Part shown: one piece after another, positions 26,001-37,196 of the stretch
Position numbering within the stretch: the first letter of the stretch is position 1
How the letters are laid out: the number at the start of each line of letters is the position of its first letter
Translations under genes and position numbers: made by a program
Notes under the pieces: model-generated
What the model was told of the DNA's origin: nothing
What the model saw: the letters and a program-made list of their open reading frames with translations, nothing else
Database searches by the model: none
NCBI GenBank assembly: GCA_900446925.1
Contig: UAVY01000011.1
Span: 124,001-188,000 of the forward strand
Length of the DNA: 64,000 nt
DNA from: Citrobacter koseri
GTDB taxonomy: Bacteria; Pseudomonadota; Gammaproteobacteria; Enterobacterales; Enterobacteriaceae
Direction: 5' to 3'

Positions 26001-27374
26001 TTAACGACCCGGGAAGCCAGGCGGCATCATCCCCTTCATGCCACGCATCATCTTCGCCATTCCGCCTTTCTTCATTTTCTTCATCATGCGCTGCATGTCG
26101 TCGAACTGTTTTCAGAAGACGGTTAACGTCCTGTACCTGCATGCCACAACCGGCTGCGATACGGCCGTTTACGGGAACCTTTGATGATTTCTGGCTTCGC
26201 GCGCTCTTTCAGCGTCATCGAGTTGATGATCGCCTCCATCCGCACCAGCACCTTGTCATCCATCTGCGATTTCACGTTGTCAGGAATCTGGCCCATGCCC
26301 GGCAGCTTGCCCATCAGGCTCGCCATACCGCCCATGTTTTTCAATCTGGTTGAGCTGTTCGAGAAAATCGTTCAGATCAAAGCCGTCGCCTTTTTTCAGT
26401 TTGCTGGCTAATTTCTCAGCCTGCGCGCGGTCAACTTTGCTTTCAATATCTTCGATCAGCGACAGCACGTCGCCCATGCCGAGAATACGGGACGCGATAC
26501 GATCCGGGTGGAACGGCTCCAGCGCTTCGGTTTTTTTCGCCAACGCCGAGGAATTTAATCGGCTTGCCGGTGATATGACGAATAGAGAGCGCGGCACCGC
26601 CACGGGCGTCACCGTCGACTTTCGTCAGCCCACCACGCCGGTCAACGGCAGCGCTTCGTTAAACGCTTTCGCGGTATTCGCCGGCATCCTGACCGGTCAT
26701 CGCATCGGACCACAAACAGGGTCTCTACCGGATTAATAGAAGCGTGGACCTGTTTGATTTCGTCCATCATCGCTTCATCGACATGCAGGCGACCGGCGGT
26801 ATCCACCAGCAGCACGTCGTAGAATTTGAGTTTCGCTTCTTTCAGCGCGGCATTGACGATATCAACCGGTTTCTGACCAACGTCAGACGGGAAGAAATCG
26901 ACGTCAACCTGCTGCGCCAGGGTTTCCAGCTGTTTGATCGCCCGCCGGGCGATAAACGTCGGCAGAGACGACCAGCACTTTCTTCTTGTGCTTCTCGCGC
27001 AGGAATTTACCCAGCTTACCGACGCTGGTGGTTTTACCGGCGCCCTGCAAGCCCGCCATCAGCACAAACGGCCGCGGCTGCGCGGCCAGATTCAGGGGTC
27101 TGGTTCTCTTCGCCCATCGCCGCAACCAGTTCGTTGCGCACAATCTTGACGAACTCCTGCCCCGGCGTCAGGCTCTTGTTAACTTCATGACCAAACCCGC
27201 TTTCTCTTTTACGCGATTGATAAACTCTCGCACTACAGGAAGCGCAACGTCAGCCTCCAGCAGCGCCATGCGCACTTCGCGCAGCGTCTCTTTAACGTTG
27301 TCTTCAGTAAGGCGTCCACGGCCACTGATATTGCGCAGCGTGCGCGACAAACGATCGGTTAAATTATCAAACAT
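26001..27374 (-). CDS. ffh: Signal recognition particle GTPase Ffh (many frameshifts)
   Basis: Essential SRP54 protein that binds 4.5S RNA and targets inner-membrane proteins to FtsY. N domain ([20 protein letters not shown]), G domain P-loop [23 protein letters not shown]-containing stretch, then methionine-rich M domain ending [17 protein letters not shown]. About eight single-base indels split the frame between 27180 and 26030. Joined, the length is 453 aa. Since cells cannot live without Ffh, the breaks are sequencing error. Confidence 0.96.
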
Positions 27375-27540
27375 TGTCTCTCGCCTGGGGTGGAAACGGT
27401 TGGTCGCTAGCGCGACACATATACAGAATTTTGTCGCAGTATAACATGAAGCCGCCTTTGTTGTTTATGCAACGGTTGGAGCAGCGGTCACGTAACGCTA
27501 TTACTGCTTCTCTCTCACTGGCCAACTGTCGACACTCCTA

Positions 27541-28334
27541 TTGCCCGTTTTTGCTTTACTCGCTCTTGTCGCCTATTCCATCAGCCTCGCGCTGATCGTT
27601 CCTGCTTTGCTGCAAAAAAACAGCGGCTGGCGGCGTATGGCTATCCTTTCTGCGGTCATCGCGCTGGTGTGCCATGCTTTTGCGCTGGAAGCCCGAATCC
27701 TGCCCGGCGGCGAAAGCGGTCAAAACCTGAGCCTGCTGAACGTCGGTTCGCTGGTCAGCCTGATGATTTGTACCGTCATGACAATTGTCGCTTCACGCAA
27801 TCGCGGCTGGCTGCTGCTGCCTGTTGTCTACGCCTTTGCGTTGATTAACCTGGCCTTCGCCACGTTCATGCCGAACGAGTACATCACCCACCTCGAAGCC
27901 ACGCCAGGTATGATGATACACATCGGCCTGTCGCTGTTCGCTTACGCCACATTGATCATTGCCGCGCTGTATGCGTTGCAGCTGGCATGGATCGACTATC
28001 AGCTCAAAAAACAAAAAAGCTGGCGTTCAATAATGAAATGCCCCCGCTGATGAGCATTGAGCGCAAAATGTTTCACATCACGCAGATTGGCGTGGTGCTG
28101 CTGGACGCTCACGCTGTGTACTGGCCTGTTTTACATGCATAACCTGTTCAGCATGGAAAATATCGACAAAGCCGTTCTCTCTATCGTGGCATGGTTTGTC
28201 TATATTGTTCTGTTGTGGGGACATTACCACGAAGGCTGGCGCGGACGTCGGTCGTATGGTTTAACGTCGCGGGCGCAGGCATTCTGACGCTGGCCTATTT
28301 CGGCAGCCGCGTATTGCAGCAGTTTGTAAGCTAA
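27541..28334 (+). CDS. ypjD: YpjD inner-membrane protein, CcmC/CcsA-like (frameshifts)
   Basis: Polytopic protein of the cytochrome c assembly (CcsA/HemX-like) family; in E. coli associated with the neighbouring CorB. TTG start giving LPVFALLALVAYSISLALIV. About eight hydrophobic segments and the conserved WGHYHEGWRGRR near the end. The frame breaks near 28025, 28108 and 28252. About 263 aa repaired. The TTG start is chosen because the family begins exactly there. Divergent from ffh, upstream of corB. Confidence 0.88.
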
Positions 28335-28352
28335 GTCTTAAAGGAGCACCCC

Positions 28353-29645
28353 CTGGAACATATCTCCACTACCACGCTGATCGTCACACTGATCATCATG
28401 GTGGTTATTTCAGCCTATTTTTCCGGTTCCGAAACCGGCATGATGACGCTGAACCGCTATCGTCTTCGCCACCTGGCAAAACAGGGCAACCGTCCGGCAA
28501 AGCGCGTGGAAAAACTACTGCGCAAGCCGGATCGACTGATAAGCCTGGTTCTGATCCGGTAATAACCTGGTCAATATTCTCGCCTCAGCCATCGGCACCA
28601 TCGTCGGTATGCGCCTGTACGGCGATGCGGGCGTGGCAATTGCCACCGGCGTACTGACGTTTGTCGTCCTCGTATTTGCGGAAGTGCTGCCGAAAACCCA
28701 TCGCCGCGCTGTACCCGGAAAAAAGTGGCCTACCCCAGCAGTTTTCTGCTGGCGCCTTTGCAGGTGCTGATGATGCCGCTGGTCTGGTTGCTTAACACCA
28801 TTACCCGGCTGCTGATGCGTATGATGGGCATTAAAACGGATATCGTCATCAGCGGCTCTCTGAGTAAAGACGAACTGCGCACGCTCGTGAATGAATCCCG
28901 CTCGCAAATCTCCCGCCGCAACCAGGACATGCTGCTCTCCAGTGCTGGATCTGGAAAAGGTCAGCGTGGATGACATCATGGTGCCGCGCAACGAAATTAT
29001 CGGCATTGATATCAATGACGACTGGAAATCGATCGTCCGCCAGCTTTCTCACTCACCGCACGGGCGCATTGTGCTTTACCGCGACTCGCTGGATGACGCC
29101 ATCAGCATGCTGCGCGTACGCGAAGCCTGGCGGTTAATGTCCGAGAAAAAAGAGTTCACTAAAGAGACCATGCTGCGCGCCGCCGATGAGATCTACTTCA
29201 TCCCGGAAGGCACGCCGCTCAGCACGCAGCTGGTAAAATTTCAGCGTAATAAAAAGAAAGTCGGGCTGGTGGTCAACGAATACGGGGATATTCAGGGGCT
29301 GGTGACGGTCGAAGATATTCTGGAAGAGATTGTCGGCGACTTCACTACCTCGATGTCGCCAACGCTGGCAGAAGAGGTCACGCCGCAGAATGACGGTTCA
29401 GTGATTATCGACGGCAGCGCCAACGTGCGGGAAATCAACAAAGCCTTTAACTGGCACCTGCCGGAAGACGATGCGCGAACGGTAAACGGCGTGATTCTGG
29501 AAGCGCTGGAAGAGATCCCCATCGCCGGAACGCGCGTACGCATTGGCCAGTACGATATCGATATTCTCGACGTCCAGGACAATATGATTAAGCAGGTTAA
29601 AGTCTTGCCGGTAAAACCGTTGCGGGAGAGAGTATCTCAGAGTAA
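28353..29645 (+). CDS. corB: CorB (YfjD) magnesium/cobalt efflux-type protein (frameshifts)
   Basis: CNNM/CorC-family membrane protein: N-terminal DUF21 domain (LIIMVVISAYFSGSETGMMT), CBS pair (VDDIMVPRNEIIGID; VGLVVNEYGDIQGLVTVEDI) and C-terminal CorC_HlyC domain (DARTVNGVILEALEEIP). The apparent start is CTG (LEHISTTTLIV) after AAGGAGCAC; K-12 also starts at a non-ATG codon here. Indels near 28555, 28700, 28728 and 28943, and one at the end where I place the stop by family comparison (about 429 aa). Confidence 0.9.
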
Positions 29646-29647
29646 TG

Positions 29648-29690
29648 CTGTAGGCCGGGTACGGCGAATGCCGCCACCCGGCGCTACGAA
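29648..29690. repeat. REP element
   Basis: GCTGTAGGCCGGGTACGGCG...CCGCCACCCGGCGCTACG, an imperfect palindrome of REP type between convergent corB and grpE. Confidence 0.75.
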
Positions 29691-29697
29691 TGGCAAA

Positions 29698-30370
<673 letters not shown>

Positions 30371-30418
30371 GGAAGCACTCACATTGTCATCAATCTTCGC
30401 TACAAGGACCTCGAGAAA

Positions 30419-31297
30419 ATGAACAATCATTTCAAGTGTATTGGCATTGTGGGACATCCACGTCACCCCACTGCACTGACGACACATGAAATGCTCTACC
30501 GCTGGCTATGCACAAAAGGTTACGAGGTCATCGTGGAGCCAGCAGATCGCCCACGAATTACAGCTGAAAAATGTAAAAACCGGCACGCTGGCGGAAATTG
30601 GTCAACTGGCGGATCTCGCCGTCGTTGTCGGCGGGGATGGCAATATGCTCGGCGCGGCGCGCACGCTGGCGCGCTATGACATCAAAGTGATCGGCATTAA
30701 CCGTGGCAATCTCGGCTTCCTGACCGACCTTGACCCGGACAACGCCCTGCAACAACTCGCGGACGTACTGGAAGGCCATTATATCGCCGAGAAACGCTTT
30801 TACTGGAAGCTCAGGTCTGCCAGCAAAACTGCCAGAAACGCATCAGTACCGCCATCAATGAAGTCGTGCTGCACCCGGGAAAAGTGGCGCACATGATTGA
30901 ATTTGAAGTGTATATCGACGAAACCTTCGCCTTTTCTCAGCGTTCCGATGGCCTGATCATCTCCACGCCGACCGGTTCCACCGCCTATTCACTCTCGGCA
31001 GGCGGCCCCATTCTGACGCCGTCGCTGGACGCCATCACGCTGGTGCCGATGTTCCCGCACACCCTATCCGCACGCCCGTTGGTCATTAACGGCAGCAGCA
31101 CGATTCGTTTGCGTTTCTCACACCGCCGTAGCGACCTCGAAATCAGTTGCGACAGTCAGATTGCCCTGCCCATACAGGAAGGCGAAGATGTATTGATCCG
31201 CCGCTGTGACTACCATCTGAACCTGATACACCCTAAAGATTACAGTTATTTCAACACATTAAGCACAAAATTAGGCTGGTCAAAAAAATTATTCTAA
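30419..31297 (+). CDS. nadK: NAD kinase NadK (frameshifts)
   Basis: Essential ATP-dependent enzyme making NADP. Starts [20 protein letters not shown]. Signature [14 protein letters not shown] (GGDG) and [17 protein letters not shown]. Frame breaks near 30538 (an extra G before [10 protein letters not shown]) and near 30806 ([10 protein letters not shown]). 292 aa repaired. Confidence 0.96.
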
Positions 31298-31314
31298 TTT
31301 AACGCCGCCCTCTT

Positions 31315-31356
31315 TACTGTATAAAAAACCAGTTTATACTGTATGTAATCACAGTT
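31315..31356 (+). promoter_or_regulatory. Two LexA boxes of recN
   Basis: CTG-N10-CAG at 31317-31332 (TACTGTATAAAAAACCAGTT) and at 31339-31354 (TACTGTATGTAATCACAGTT). recN is a strongly SOS-induced gene with tandem LexA operators in E. coli. Confidence 0.9.
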
Positions 31357-31382
31357 ATGGTTTTTCATACAGGAAAACAGCT

Positions 31383-33044
31383 ATGTTGGCACAACTGACC
31401 ATCAGCAATTTTGCTATCGTTCGTGAACTTGAGATCGATTTCCAGAGCGGAATGACCGTCATTACCGGTGAAACCGGCGCGGGTAAGTCTATTGCGATTG
31501 ATGCGCTCGGCTTGTGTCTGGGTGGCCGTGCAGACGCCGACATGGTGCGGGTGGGAGCAACCCGCGCAGACCTGTGCGCCCGCTTCTCACTGAAAGATAC
31601 GCCAGCAGCGCTGCGCTGGCTGGAAGAAAACCAACTGGAAGAAGGGCGTGAGTGCTTACTTCGCCGCGTCATTAGCAGCGACGGTCGCTCCCGCGGCTTC
31701 ATCAACGGCACCGCCGTGCCTCTCTCCCAGTTACGGGAACTGGGCCAGTTGCTCATTCAAATTCACGGCCAGCATGCGCATCAGCTACTGACCAAGTCTG
31801 AACATCAAAAATCCCTGCTCGACGGCTACGCCAACGAAGCGCTTCTGATTCAGGAAATGTCCTCACGCTATCAACTGTGGCATCAAAGCTGCCGCGATCT
31901 GGCGCATCATCAACAGCAAAGCCAGGAACGCGCCGCACGTATGGAGCTGCTGCAATATCAGTTGAAAGAACTGAACGAATTTAACCCGCAGCCCGGTGAG
32001 TTTGAGCAAATTGATGAAGAATATAAACGACTGGCAAACAGCGGCCAGTTGCTGACGACCAGCCAGAATGCGCTGACGTTGCTTGCTGATGGCGAAGACG
32101 TCAATCTGCAAAGCCAGCTGTACACGGCAAAACAGTTAGTCACCGAACTGACGGGCATGGACAGCAAACTGTCTGGCATTCTGGATATGCTGGAGGAGGC
32201 CACAATCCAGATAACTGAGGCCAGCGACGAACTGCGTCACTATTGCGACCGTCTGGATTTAGACCCCAATCGCCTGTTCGAACTTGAGCAGCGCATTTCT
32301 AAGCAGATTTCACTGGCGCGTAAACATCACGTCAGCCCGGAAGCGCTGCCGCAGTTTTATCAGTCACTGCTCGAAGAACAGCAGCAGCTTGACGATCAGG
32401 CCGACTCACTGGAAACCCTGACGCTGGCGGTGAACAAACATCGCCAGCAGGCGCTGGAGACGGCAAAAGCGCTGCATACTCAGCGTCAGCATGACGCGCA
32501 GGAACTGGGGCAGTTGATCACCGAAAGCATGCATGCGCTGTCGATGCCGCATGGCCAGTTCACTATTGATGTAAAATTTGATGAGCATCATCTGAGCAGC
32601 GACGGTGCCGACCGCGTAGAGTTTAAAGTCACCACAAACCCGGGTCAGCCATTGCAGCCAATCGCAAAGGTCGCTTCCGGGGGCGAACTGTCCCGTATCG
32701 CGCTGGCAATTCAGGTCATTACCGCCCGTAAAATGGAAACCCCGGCGCTCATTTTCGATGAAGTCGATGTCGGTATCAGCGGCCCTACTGCGGCCATTGT
32801 CGGCAAACTGCTGCGCCAGTTAGGTGAGTCGACTCAGGTAATGTGCGTCACCCACCTTCCGCAAGTTGCCGGTTGTGGCCATCAGCACTTCTTTGTCAGC
32901 AAAGAAACGGACGGCGCCATGACCGAAACGCATATGCAGTCGCTGGATAAACGCTCGCGGTTACAGGAGCTGGCTCGTTTACTTGGCGGCAGCGAAGTGA
33001 CGCGTAATACCCTCGCAAATGCGAAAGAACTGTTGGCTGCGTAA
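31383..33044 (+). CDS. recN: DNA repair protein RecN
   Basis: SMC-like ATPase for double-strand break repair. Walker [19 protein letters not shown] (about residue 30), central coiled coils, C-terminal ABC signature [15 protein letters not shown], Walker [14 protein letters not shown]. 553 aa, intact, full length. SOS-controlled by two upstream LexA boxes. Confidence 0.98.
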   Translation: MLAQLTISNFAIVRELEIDFQSGMTVITGETGAGKSIAIDALGLCLGGRADADMVRVGATRADLCARFSLKDTPAALRWLEENQLEEGRECLLRRVISSDGRSRGFINGTAVPLSQLRELGQLLIQIHGQHAHQLLTKSEHQKSLLDGYANEALLIQEMSSRYQLWHQSCRDLAHHQQQSQERAARMELLQYQLKELNEFNPQPGEFEQIDEEYKRLANSGQLLTTSQNALTLLADGEDVNLQSQLYTAKQLVTELTGMDSKLSGILDMLEEATIQITEASDELRHYCDRLDLDPNRLFELEQRISKQISLARKHHVSPEALPQFYQSLLEEQQQLDDQADSLETLTLAVNKHRQQALETAKALHTQRQHDAQELGQLITESMHALSMPHGQFTIDVKFDEHHLSSDGADRVEFKVTTNPGQPLQPIAKVASGGELSRIALAIQVITARKMETPALIFDEVDVGISGPTAAIVGKLLRQLGESTQVMCVTHLPQVAGCGHQHFFVSKETDGAMTETHMQSLDKRSRLQELARLLGGSEVTRNTLANAKELLAA

Positions 33045-33193
33045 ACTTTTTTGACCCTTTAAGGTCTGAGTACAAAACAAAATCGCCGTAAGACCCGACA
33101 CCAAAAGGTTTTAAAGTGGTGAAAGGTCTATTATCATCGGCATATTACATATGAGCCGCGTACTGCTCGGGCCCGAAAAGGAATCAAATCACT

Positions 33194-33538
33194 ATGCGCT
33201 GTAAAACGCTGACTGCTGCCGCAGCAGTACTACTGATGTTGACCGCAGGCTGTTCCACTCTGGAGCGAGTGGTTTACCGCCCTGACATCAACCAGGGGAA
33301 CTATCTGACCGCTAACGATGTCGCCAAAGTGCGCGTCGGTATGACGCAACAGCAGGTTGCTTATGCTTTGGGTACACCGATGATGTCCGATCCTTTTGGC
33401 ACTAACACATGGTTCTATGTGTTCCGTCAGCAACCGGGTCATGAAGGCGTAACGCAACAAACCTTAACGCTGACCTTTAACAGCAACGGCGTGTTGACCA
33501 ACATCGACAATAAGCCAGCGTTGACCGACAACAAGTAA
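33194..33538 (+). CDS. bamE: BamE (SmpA) lipoprotein
   Basis: Outer-membrane lipoprotein of the BAM complex. Signal peptide and lipobox LMLTAGCST (Cys at residue 20), then the SmpA/OmlA domain ([20 protein letters not shown]). 114 aa, intact. Own promoter region after recN; terminator follows. Confidence 0.96.
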   Translation: MRCKTLTAAAAVLLMLTAGCSTLERVVYRPDINQGNYLTANDVAKVRVGMTQQQVAYALGTPMMSDPFGTNTWFYVFRQQPGHEGVTQQTLTLTFNSNGVLTNIDNKPALTDNK

Positions 33539-33555
33539 GATTGTTTTCTGGTGTT

Positions 33556-33583
33556 AAAAAAGGTGCCATTGGCACCTTTTTTA
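33556..33583 (+). terminator. bamE terminator
   Basis: AAAAAGGTGCC-ATT-GGCACCTTTTTT, stem with T run 20 bp after bamE; also A-rich on the other side, so possibly bidirectional. Confidence 0.9.
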
Positions 33584-33651
33584 ATTATTGACGAACCTGA
33601 ACCCGCTTTGCCGAAAGAATGCAGGCCTGATAAGCGTTCAGGCATCCATGA

Positions 33652-33942
33652 TTATTTATTTGCCGATTTCTCCGCGCGCTGTCTGCGCAACTCTTTCGGA
33701 TCGGCAATCAGCGGTCGATAGATCTCTACCCGATCGCCGTCATGAACCACGTCGGCAAGTTTTGTCGGGCGGCTATATATACCGACTTTGTTTTTAGCGA
33801 GATCGATATCGGTGCGCAGTTCCAGCAAACCGGAAGCACGAATCGCCTCTTCAACCGTCGCGCCTTCCTGCAACGTCACACGCTGTAAATACTGTTTCTC
33901 GGGCAGCGCATACGCCACTTCGACGACAATTTTAGCCGACAC
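33652..33942 (-). CDS. ratB: RatB/RnfH-family protein
   Basis: Ubiquitin-like beta-grasp protein (UPF0125, RnfH family), 96 aa. GTG start giving [20 protein letters not shown]; conserved [10 protein letters not shown] and [18 protein letters not shown]. The start codon overlaps the ratA stop (GTGTCGGCTAA), so the pair is translationally coupled. Cellular role unclear. Confidence 0.93.
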   Translation of the reverse strand: MSAKIVVEVAYALPEKQYLQRVTLQEGATVEEAIRASGLLELRTDIDLAKNKVGIYSRPTKLADVVHDGDRVEIYRPLIADPKELRRQRAEKSANK

Positions 33943-34369
33943 TGTAAACCTCTTTGGCCCGAACGGTGAACGCCTGCACCATATTAGAAGCCAGCTCTTT
34001 AAAGACGCGGCCAAACGCCAGTTCAATTAACTTGTTGGTGAACTCAAAATCGAGGTGGAACTCGATGCGGCACGCTTCCTGGCTGAGCGGCGTAAATTTC
34101 CACCCGCCAATCAACTTTTTGAAAGGGCCATCGACCAGATGCATCAGGATGCTCTGGTTATTCGTCAACTGGTTACGTGTCGTGAATGTTTTGCTGATCC
34201 CTGCCTTAGACACATCCACGGCCGCCGTCATCTGACCCGGCGTCGATTCCAGCACACGGCTGCCGACACATCCCGGCAAAAACTGAGGGTAGGACTGAAC
34301 ATCATTCACTAACTTATACATCTGTTCCGCGCTATAAGGGACTAAAGCGGTCCGGCTAATCTGAGGCAT
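33932..34369 (-). CDS. ratA: RatA, START-like ribosome association toxin
   Basis: Coenzyme Q-binding (COQ10/START-like) domain protein; in E. coli it binds 50S and blocks subunit joining. [20 protein letters not shown] then [20 protein letters not shown]. Intact, 145 aa from this start. An in-frame ATG 39 nt upstream (34408) is also possible; neither has a decisive ribosome binding site. Divergent from smpB. Confidence 0.93.
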   Translation of the reverse strand: MPQISRTALVPYSAEQMYKLVNDVQSYPQFLPGCVGSRVLESTPGQMTAAVDVSKAGISKTFTTRNQLTNNQSILMHLVDGPFKKLIGGWKFTPLSQEACRIEFHLDFEFTNKLIELAFGRVFKELASNMVQAFTVRAKEVYSVG

Positions 34370-34538
34370 AGCAATTTCCATCAACATAAATCGAACAAAT
34401 AATACCATTTATCCCCAGGTAAAAAAAACGCTATACCTCAACAGGGCCTACGCAGGTTCATGCTAAGATAACGCCTTATCCCCCGCAGGATGAAATGGGG
34501 TGTTTTTCGATTTCAGATTACCTATACTGAGCGGCATT

Positions 34539-35021
34539 ATGACGAAGAAAAAAGCACACAAACCTGGCTCAGCCACTATTGCGTTGAATAAGCGCGCCCG
34601 ACACGAATACTTTATTGAAGAAGAGTTCGAAGCTGGACTCGCCCTGCAAGGTTGGGAAGTTAAATCCCTGCGCGCGGGCAAAGCAAATATTAGCGATAGC
34701 TATGTCCTTCTCAGGGATGGCGAAGCGTACCTGTTCGGCGCAAACTTTACGCCAATGGCCGTCGCCTCAACGCACGTCGTGTGCGACCCCACTCGCACCC
34801 GTAAACTGCTACTGAACCAGCGCGAACTCGACTCCCTGTACGGACGCGTCAATCGTGAAGGTTATACCGTCGTCGCGCTTTCACTGTACTGGAAGAACGC
34901 CTGGTGCAAAGTGAAAATCGGCGTCGCAAAAGGTAAGAAACAGCATGATAAACGCTCAGACCTGAAAGAGCGTGAGTGGCAACTGGATAAAGCCCGTATC
35001 ATGAAGAATGCAGGCCGCTAA
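34539..35021 (+). CDS. smpB: tmRNA-binding protein SmpB
   Basis: Partner of tmRNA in ribosome rescue. [20 protein letters not shown], conserved [20 protein letters not shown] and C-terminal [20 protein letters not shown]. 160 aa, intact. ATG chosen at 34539, because the upstream open frame does not match the family. Located 145 bp before ssrA, the usual pairing. Confidence 0.97.
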   Translation: MTKKKAHKPGSATIALNKRARHEYFIEEEFEAGLALQGWEVKSLRAGKANISDSYVLLRDGEAYLFGANFTPMAVASTHVVCDPTRTRKLLLNQRELDSLYGRVNREGYTVVALSLYWKNAWCKVKIGVAKGKKQHDKRSDLKEREWQLDKARIMKNAGR

Positions 35022-35166
35022 ACGTTCCCTGATAACACCGCTTTCGTTGCTGGCTATTTAAGCAAATCGTTCCATCACGCGAAATGAGCGGTAAATCCTT
35101 GAAGATAAGGAAAATCGGGGGCTGGTCACGCGTGTCACAACTCTGTTATACTTAACGTAACACATT

Positions 35167-35529
35167 GGGGCTGATTCTGGATTCGACGGGATTTGCGAAA
35201 CCCAAGGTGCATGCCGAGGGGCGGTTGGCCTCGTAAAAAGCCGCAAAAAATAGTCGCAAACGACGAAAACTACGCTTTAGCAGCTTAATAACCTGCTCTG
35301 AGCCCTCTCTCCCTAGCTTCCGCTCTTAAGACGGGGATCAAAGAGAGGTCAAACCCAAAAGAGATCGCGTGGATGCCCTGCCTGGGGTTGAAGCGTTAAA
35401 ACTAATCAGGCTAGTTTGGTAGTGGCGTGTCCGTCCGCAGGTGCCAGGCGAATGTAAAGACTGACTAAGCATGTAGTACCGAGGATGTAGGAATTTCGGA
35501 CGCGGGTTCAACTCCCGCCAGCTCCACCA
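35167..35529 (+). ncRNA. ssrA: tmRNA (10Sa RNA)
   Basis: 363 nt from GGGGCTGATTCTGGATTCGA to CAGCTCCACCA. The tRNA-like ends pair, and the tag ORF encodes ANDENYALAA then stop. Pseudoknot segments are nearly identical to E. coli. Its 3' end is the integration site of the following island. Confidence 0.98.
35507..35529 (+). other. Left attachment site (ssrA 3' end)
   Basis: GTTCAACTCCCGCCAGCTCC plus ACCA is the T-arm and acceptor end of ssrA. CP4-57-type integrases recombine here and restore an intact tmRNA gene. The integrase gene begins about 200 bp away and points inward. Confidence 0.8.
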
Positions 35530-35575
35530 AAATTCTCCATCGGTGATTACCAGAGTCATCCGATGAAGTCCTAAG

Positions 35576-35607
35576 AGCCCGCACGGCGCAAGCCCTGCGG
35601 GCTTTTT
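35576..35607 (+). terminator. Terminator after ssrA
   Basis: AGCCCGCA...TGCGGGCT followed by TTTTTTG. Ends ssrA transcription before the integrase. Confidence 0.85.
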
Positions 35608-35675
35608 TGTGCCCTCAATTTGTCCCGCGAAGTCCGAAGAGAACTAATTAAATCCGAACCTTTTAGGCCCATTGA

Positions 35676-35714
35676 TAGGCCCAACGAAAAGCTCTATTGT
35701 TTTCGTTGGGCCTA
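35676..35714. repeat. Perfect 15-bp inverted repeat before intA
   Basis: TAGGCCCAACGAAAA, a 9-nt spacer, TTTTCGTTGGGCCTA, ending 17 bp before the integrase start. It could be an operator for integrase autoregulation, an arm-type or Xis site, or an RNA hairpin over the translation start. No T run follows. Confidence 0.75.
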
Positions 35715-35731
35715 AACGCATGGAGACTCCC

Positions 35732-36973
35732 ATGGCAAGAAAAACCAAGCCGTTAACCGATACGGAAATCAAAGCCGCCAAACCTAAAGATGCCGATTAC
35801 CAGCTGTATGATGGTGACGGGCTTACTCTGTTAATCAAGTCCAGTGGTAGTAAGCTCTGGCAGTTCCGTTACTATCGACCTCTGACAAAGCAGCGAACCA
35901 AGCAGAGCTTCGGTGCCTACCCTGCTGTCTCACTTTCTGATGCGCGTAAACTCAGAGCCGAATCTCGAGTTTTATTGGCAAAAGATATTGATCCTCAGGA
36001 ACACCAGAAAGAACAGGTGAGGAATTCTCAAGAGGCCAAAACCAACACCTTCTTGTTAGTTGCCGAGCGTTGGTGGAATGTGAAGAAAACCAGCGTAACA
36101 GAGGACTATGCCGACGATATCTGGCGCTCGCTTGAGAGAGATGTTTTCCCAGCAATCGGTGATATCAGCGTCACTGAGATTAAGGCTCATACTCTGGTTA
36201 AAGCTGTTCAGCCGGTTCAGGCCAGAGGTGCATTAGAGACTGTTCGCCGCCTTTGTCAGCGTATTAACGAAGTGATGATTTATGCGCAGAACACAGGCCT
36301 AATTGATGCGGTTCCCAGCGTAAACATCGGGAAAGCATTCGAGAAACCGCAGAAGAAAAACATGCCAAGTATCCACCCGGATCAACTTCCACAATTAATG
36401 CAGACTATGCGTACGGCCAGCATCAGTCTGTCAACACGGTGTTTGTTCATGTGGCAACTTCTCACCATTACCCGCCCTGCCGAAGCCTCTGAAGCGAGAT
36501 GGGATGAGATCGATTTTGATGCCAACGAATGGAAAATTCCTGCTGCTCGAATGAAGATGAACCGGGACCATACGGTTCCATTATCTGATGGAGCTCTCGC
36601 TATTCTGGAATTGATGAAGTCTTTCAGTGGTGGCCGAGAATTTATCTTTCCCAGTCGCATCAAACCAATCCAGCCGATGAACAGCCAGACAGTGAATGCA
36701 GCTCTTAAGCGTGCTGGCTTAGGAGGCGTTCTCGTATCACACGGTTTACGTTCTATCGCTAGTACGGCACTCAATGAGGAAGGATTTCCGCCTGATGTCA
36801 TTGAAGCAGCACTGGCTCATGTGGACAAAAATGAGGTACGTCGCGCTTATAACCGCAGCGATTACCTTGAGCAACGCCGTCCGATGATGCAGTGGTGGGC
36901 TGATTTTGTTAGCAAGGCCGACAGAGGGAGCATTGTTGAAACTGGGAAAACGGGGTTAAAACTTGTGGGCTGA
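35732..36973 (+). CDS. intA: CP4-57-type tyrosine integrase
   Basis: Site-specific recombinase of the P4/CP4-57 family, 413 aa. MARKTKPLTDTEIKAAKPKD and the DUF4102 arm-binding domain come first, SAM-like core-binding domain next, then the catalytic domain with TRPAEASEARW (Arg), HGLRSIASTAL (His-x-x-Arg), LAHVDKNEVRRAYNRSDY (His and nucleophilic Tyr). All catalytic residues are visible and the frame is open, so it is probably active. Start at MARKTK after GGAGACTCCC. It lies next to ssrA, its target. Confidence 0.93.
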   Translation: MARKTKPLTDTEIKAAKPKDADYQLYDGDGLTLLIKSSGSKLWQFRYYRPLTKQRTKQSFGAYPAVSLSDARKLRAESRVLLAKDIDPQEHQKEQVRNSQEAKTNTFLLVAERWWNVKKTSVTEDYADDIWRSLERDVFPAIGDISVTEIKAHTLVKAVQPVQARGALETVRRLCQRINEVMIYAQNTGLIDAVPSVNIGKAFEKPQKKNMPSIHPDQLPQLMQTMRTASISLSTRCLFMWQLLTITRPAEASEARWDEIDFDANEWKIPAARMKMNRDHTVPLSDGALAILELMKSFSGGREFIFPSRIKPIQPMNSQTVNAALKRAGLGGVLVSHGLRSIASTALNEEGFPPDVIEAALAHVDKNEVRRAYNRSDYLEQRRPMMQWWADFVSKADRGSIVETGKTGLKLVG

Positions 36974-37196
36974 ATTTTGAGCTGGACTGGTGTTTTCCCA
37001 GCAAAGGTGCATTGGCTCAAACCTGTCCTGGAATAGATCGCCATCGAATCTGACAGTCTGGTTTGTGCCAAAAGCGGACTGTTCAGCAACATATTGCTGA
37101 AAGAATCTAACATGAATAGAGACAATCTAGGTTCGTTAACAGATTAACAAAGACCGGCAGAGACCTACCCGGTCCCGGCCAGCAAAGGTTAAATAG

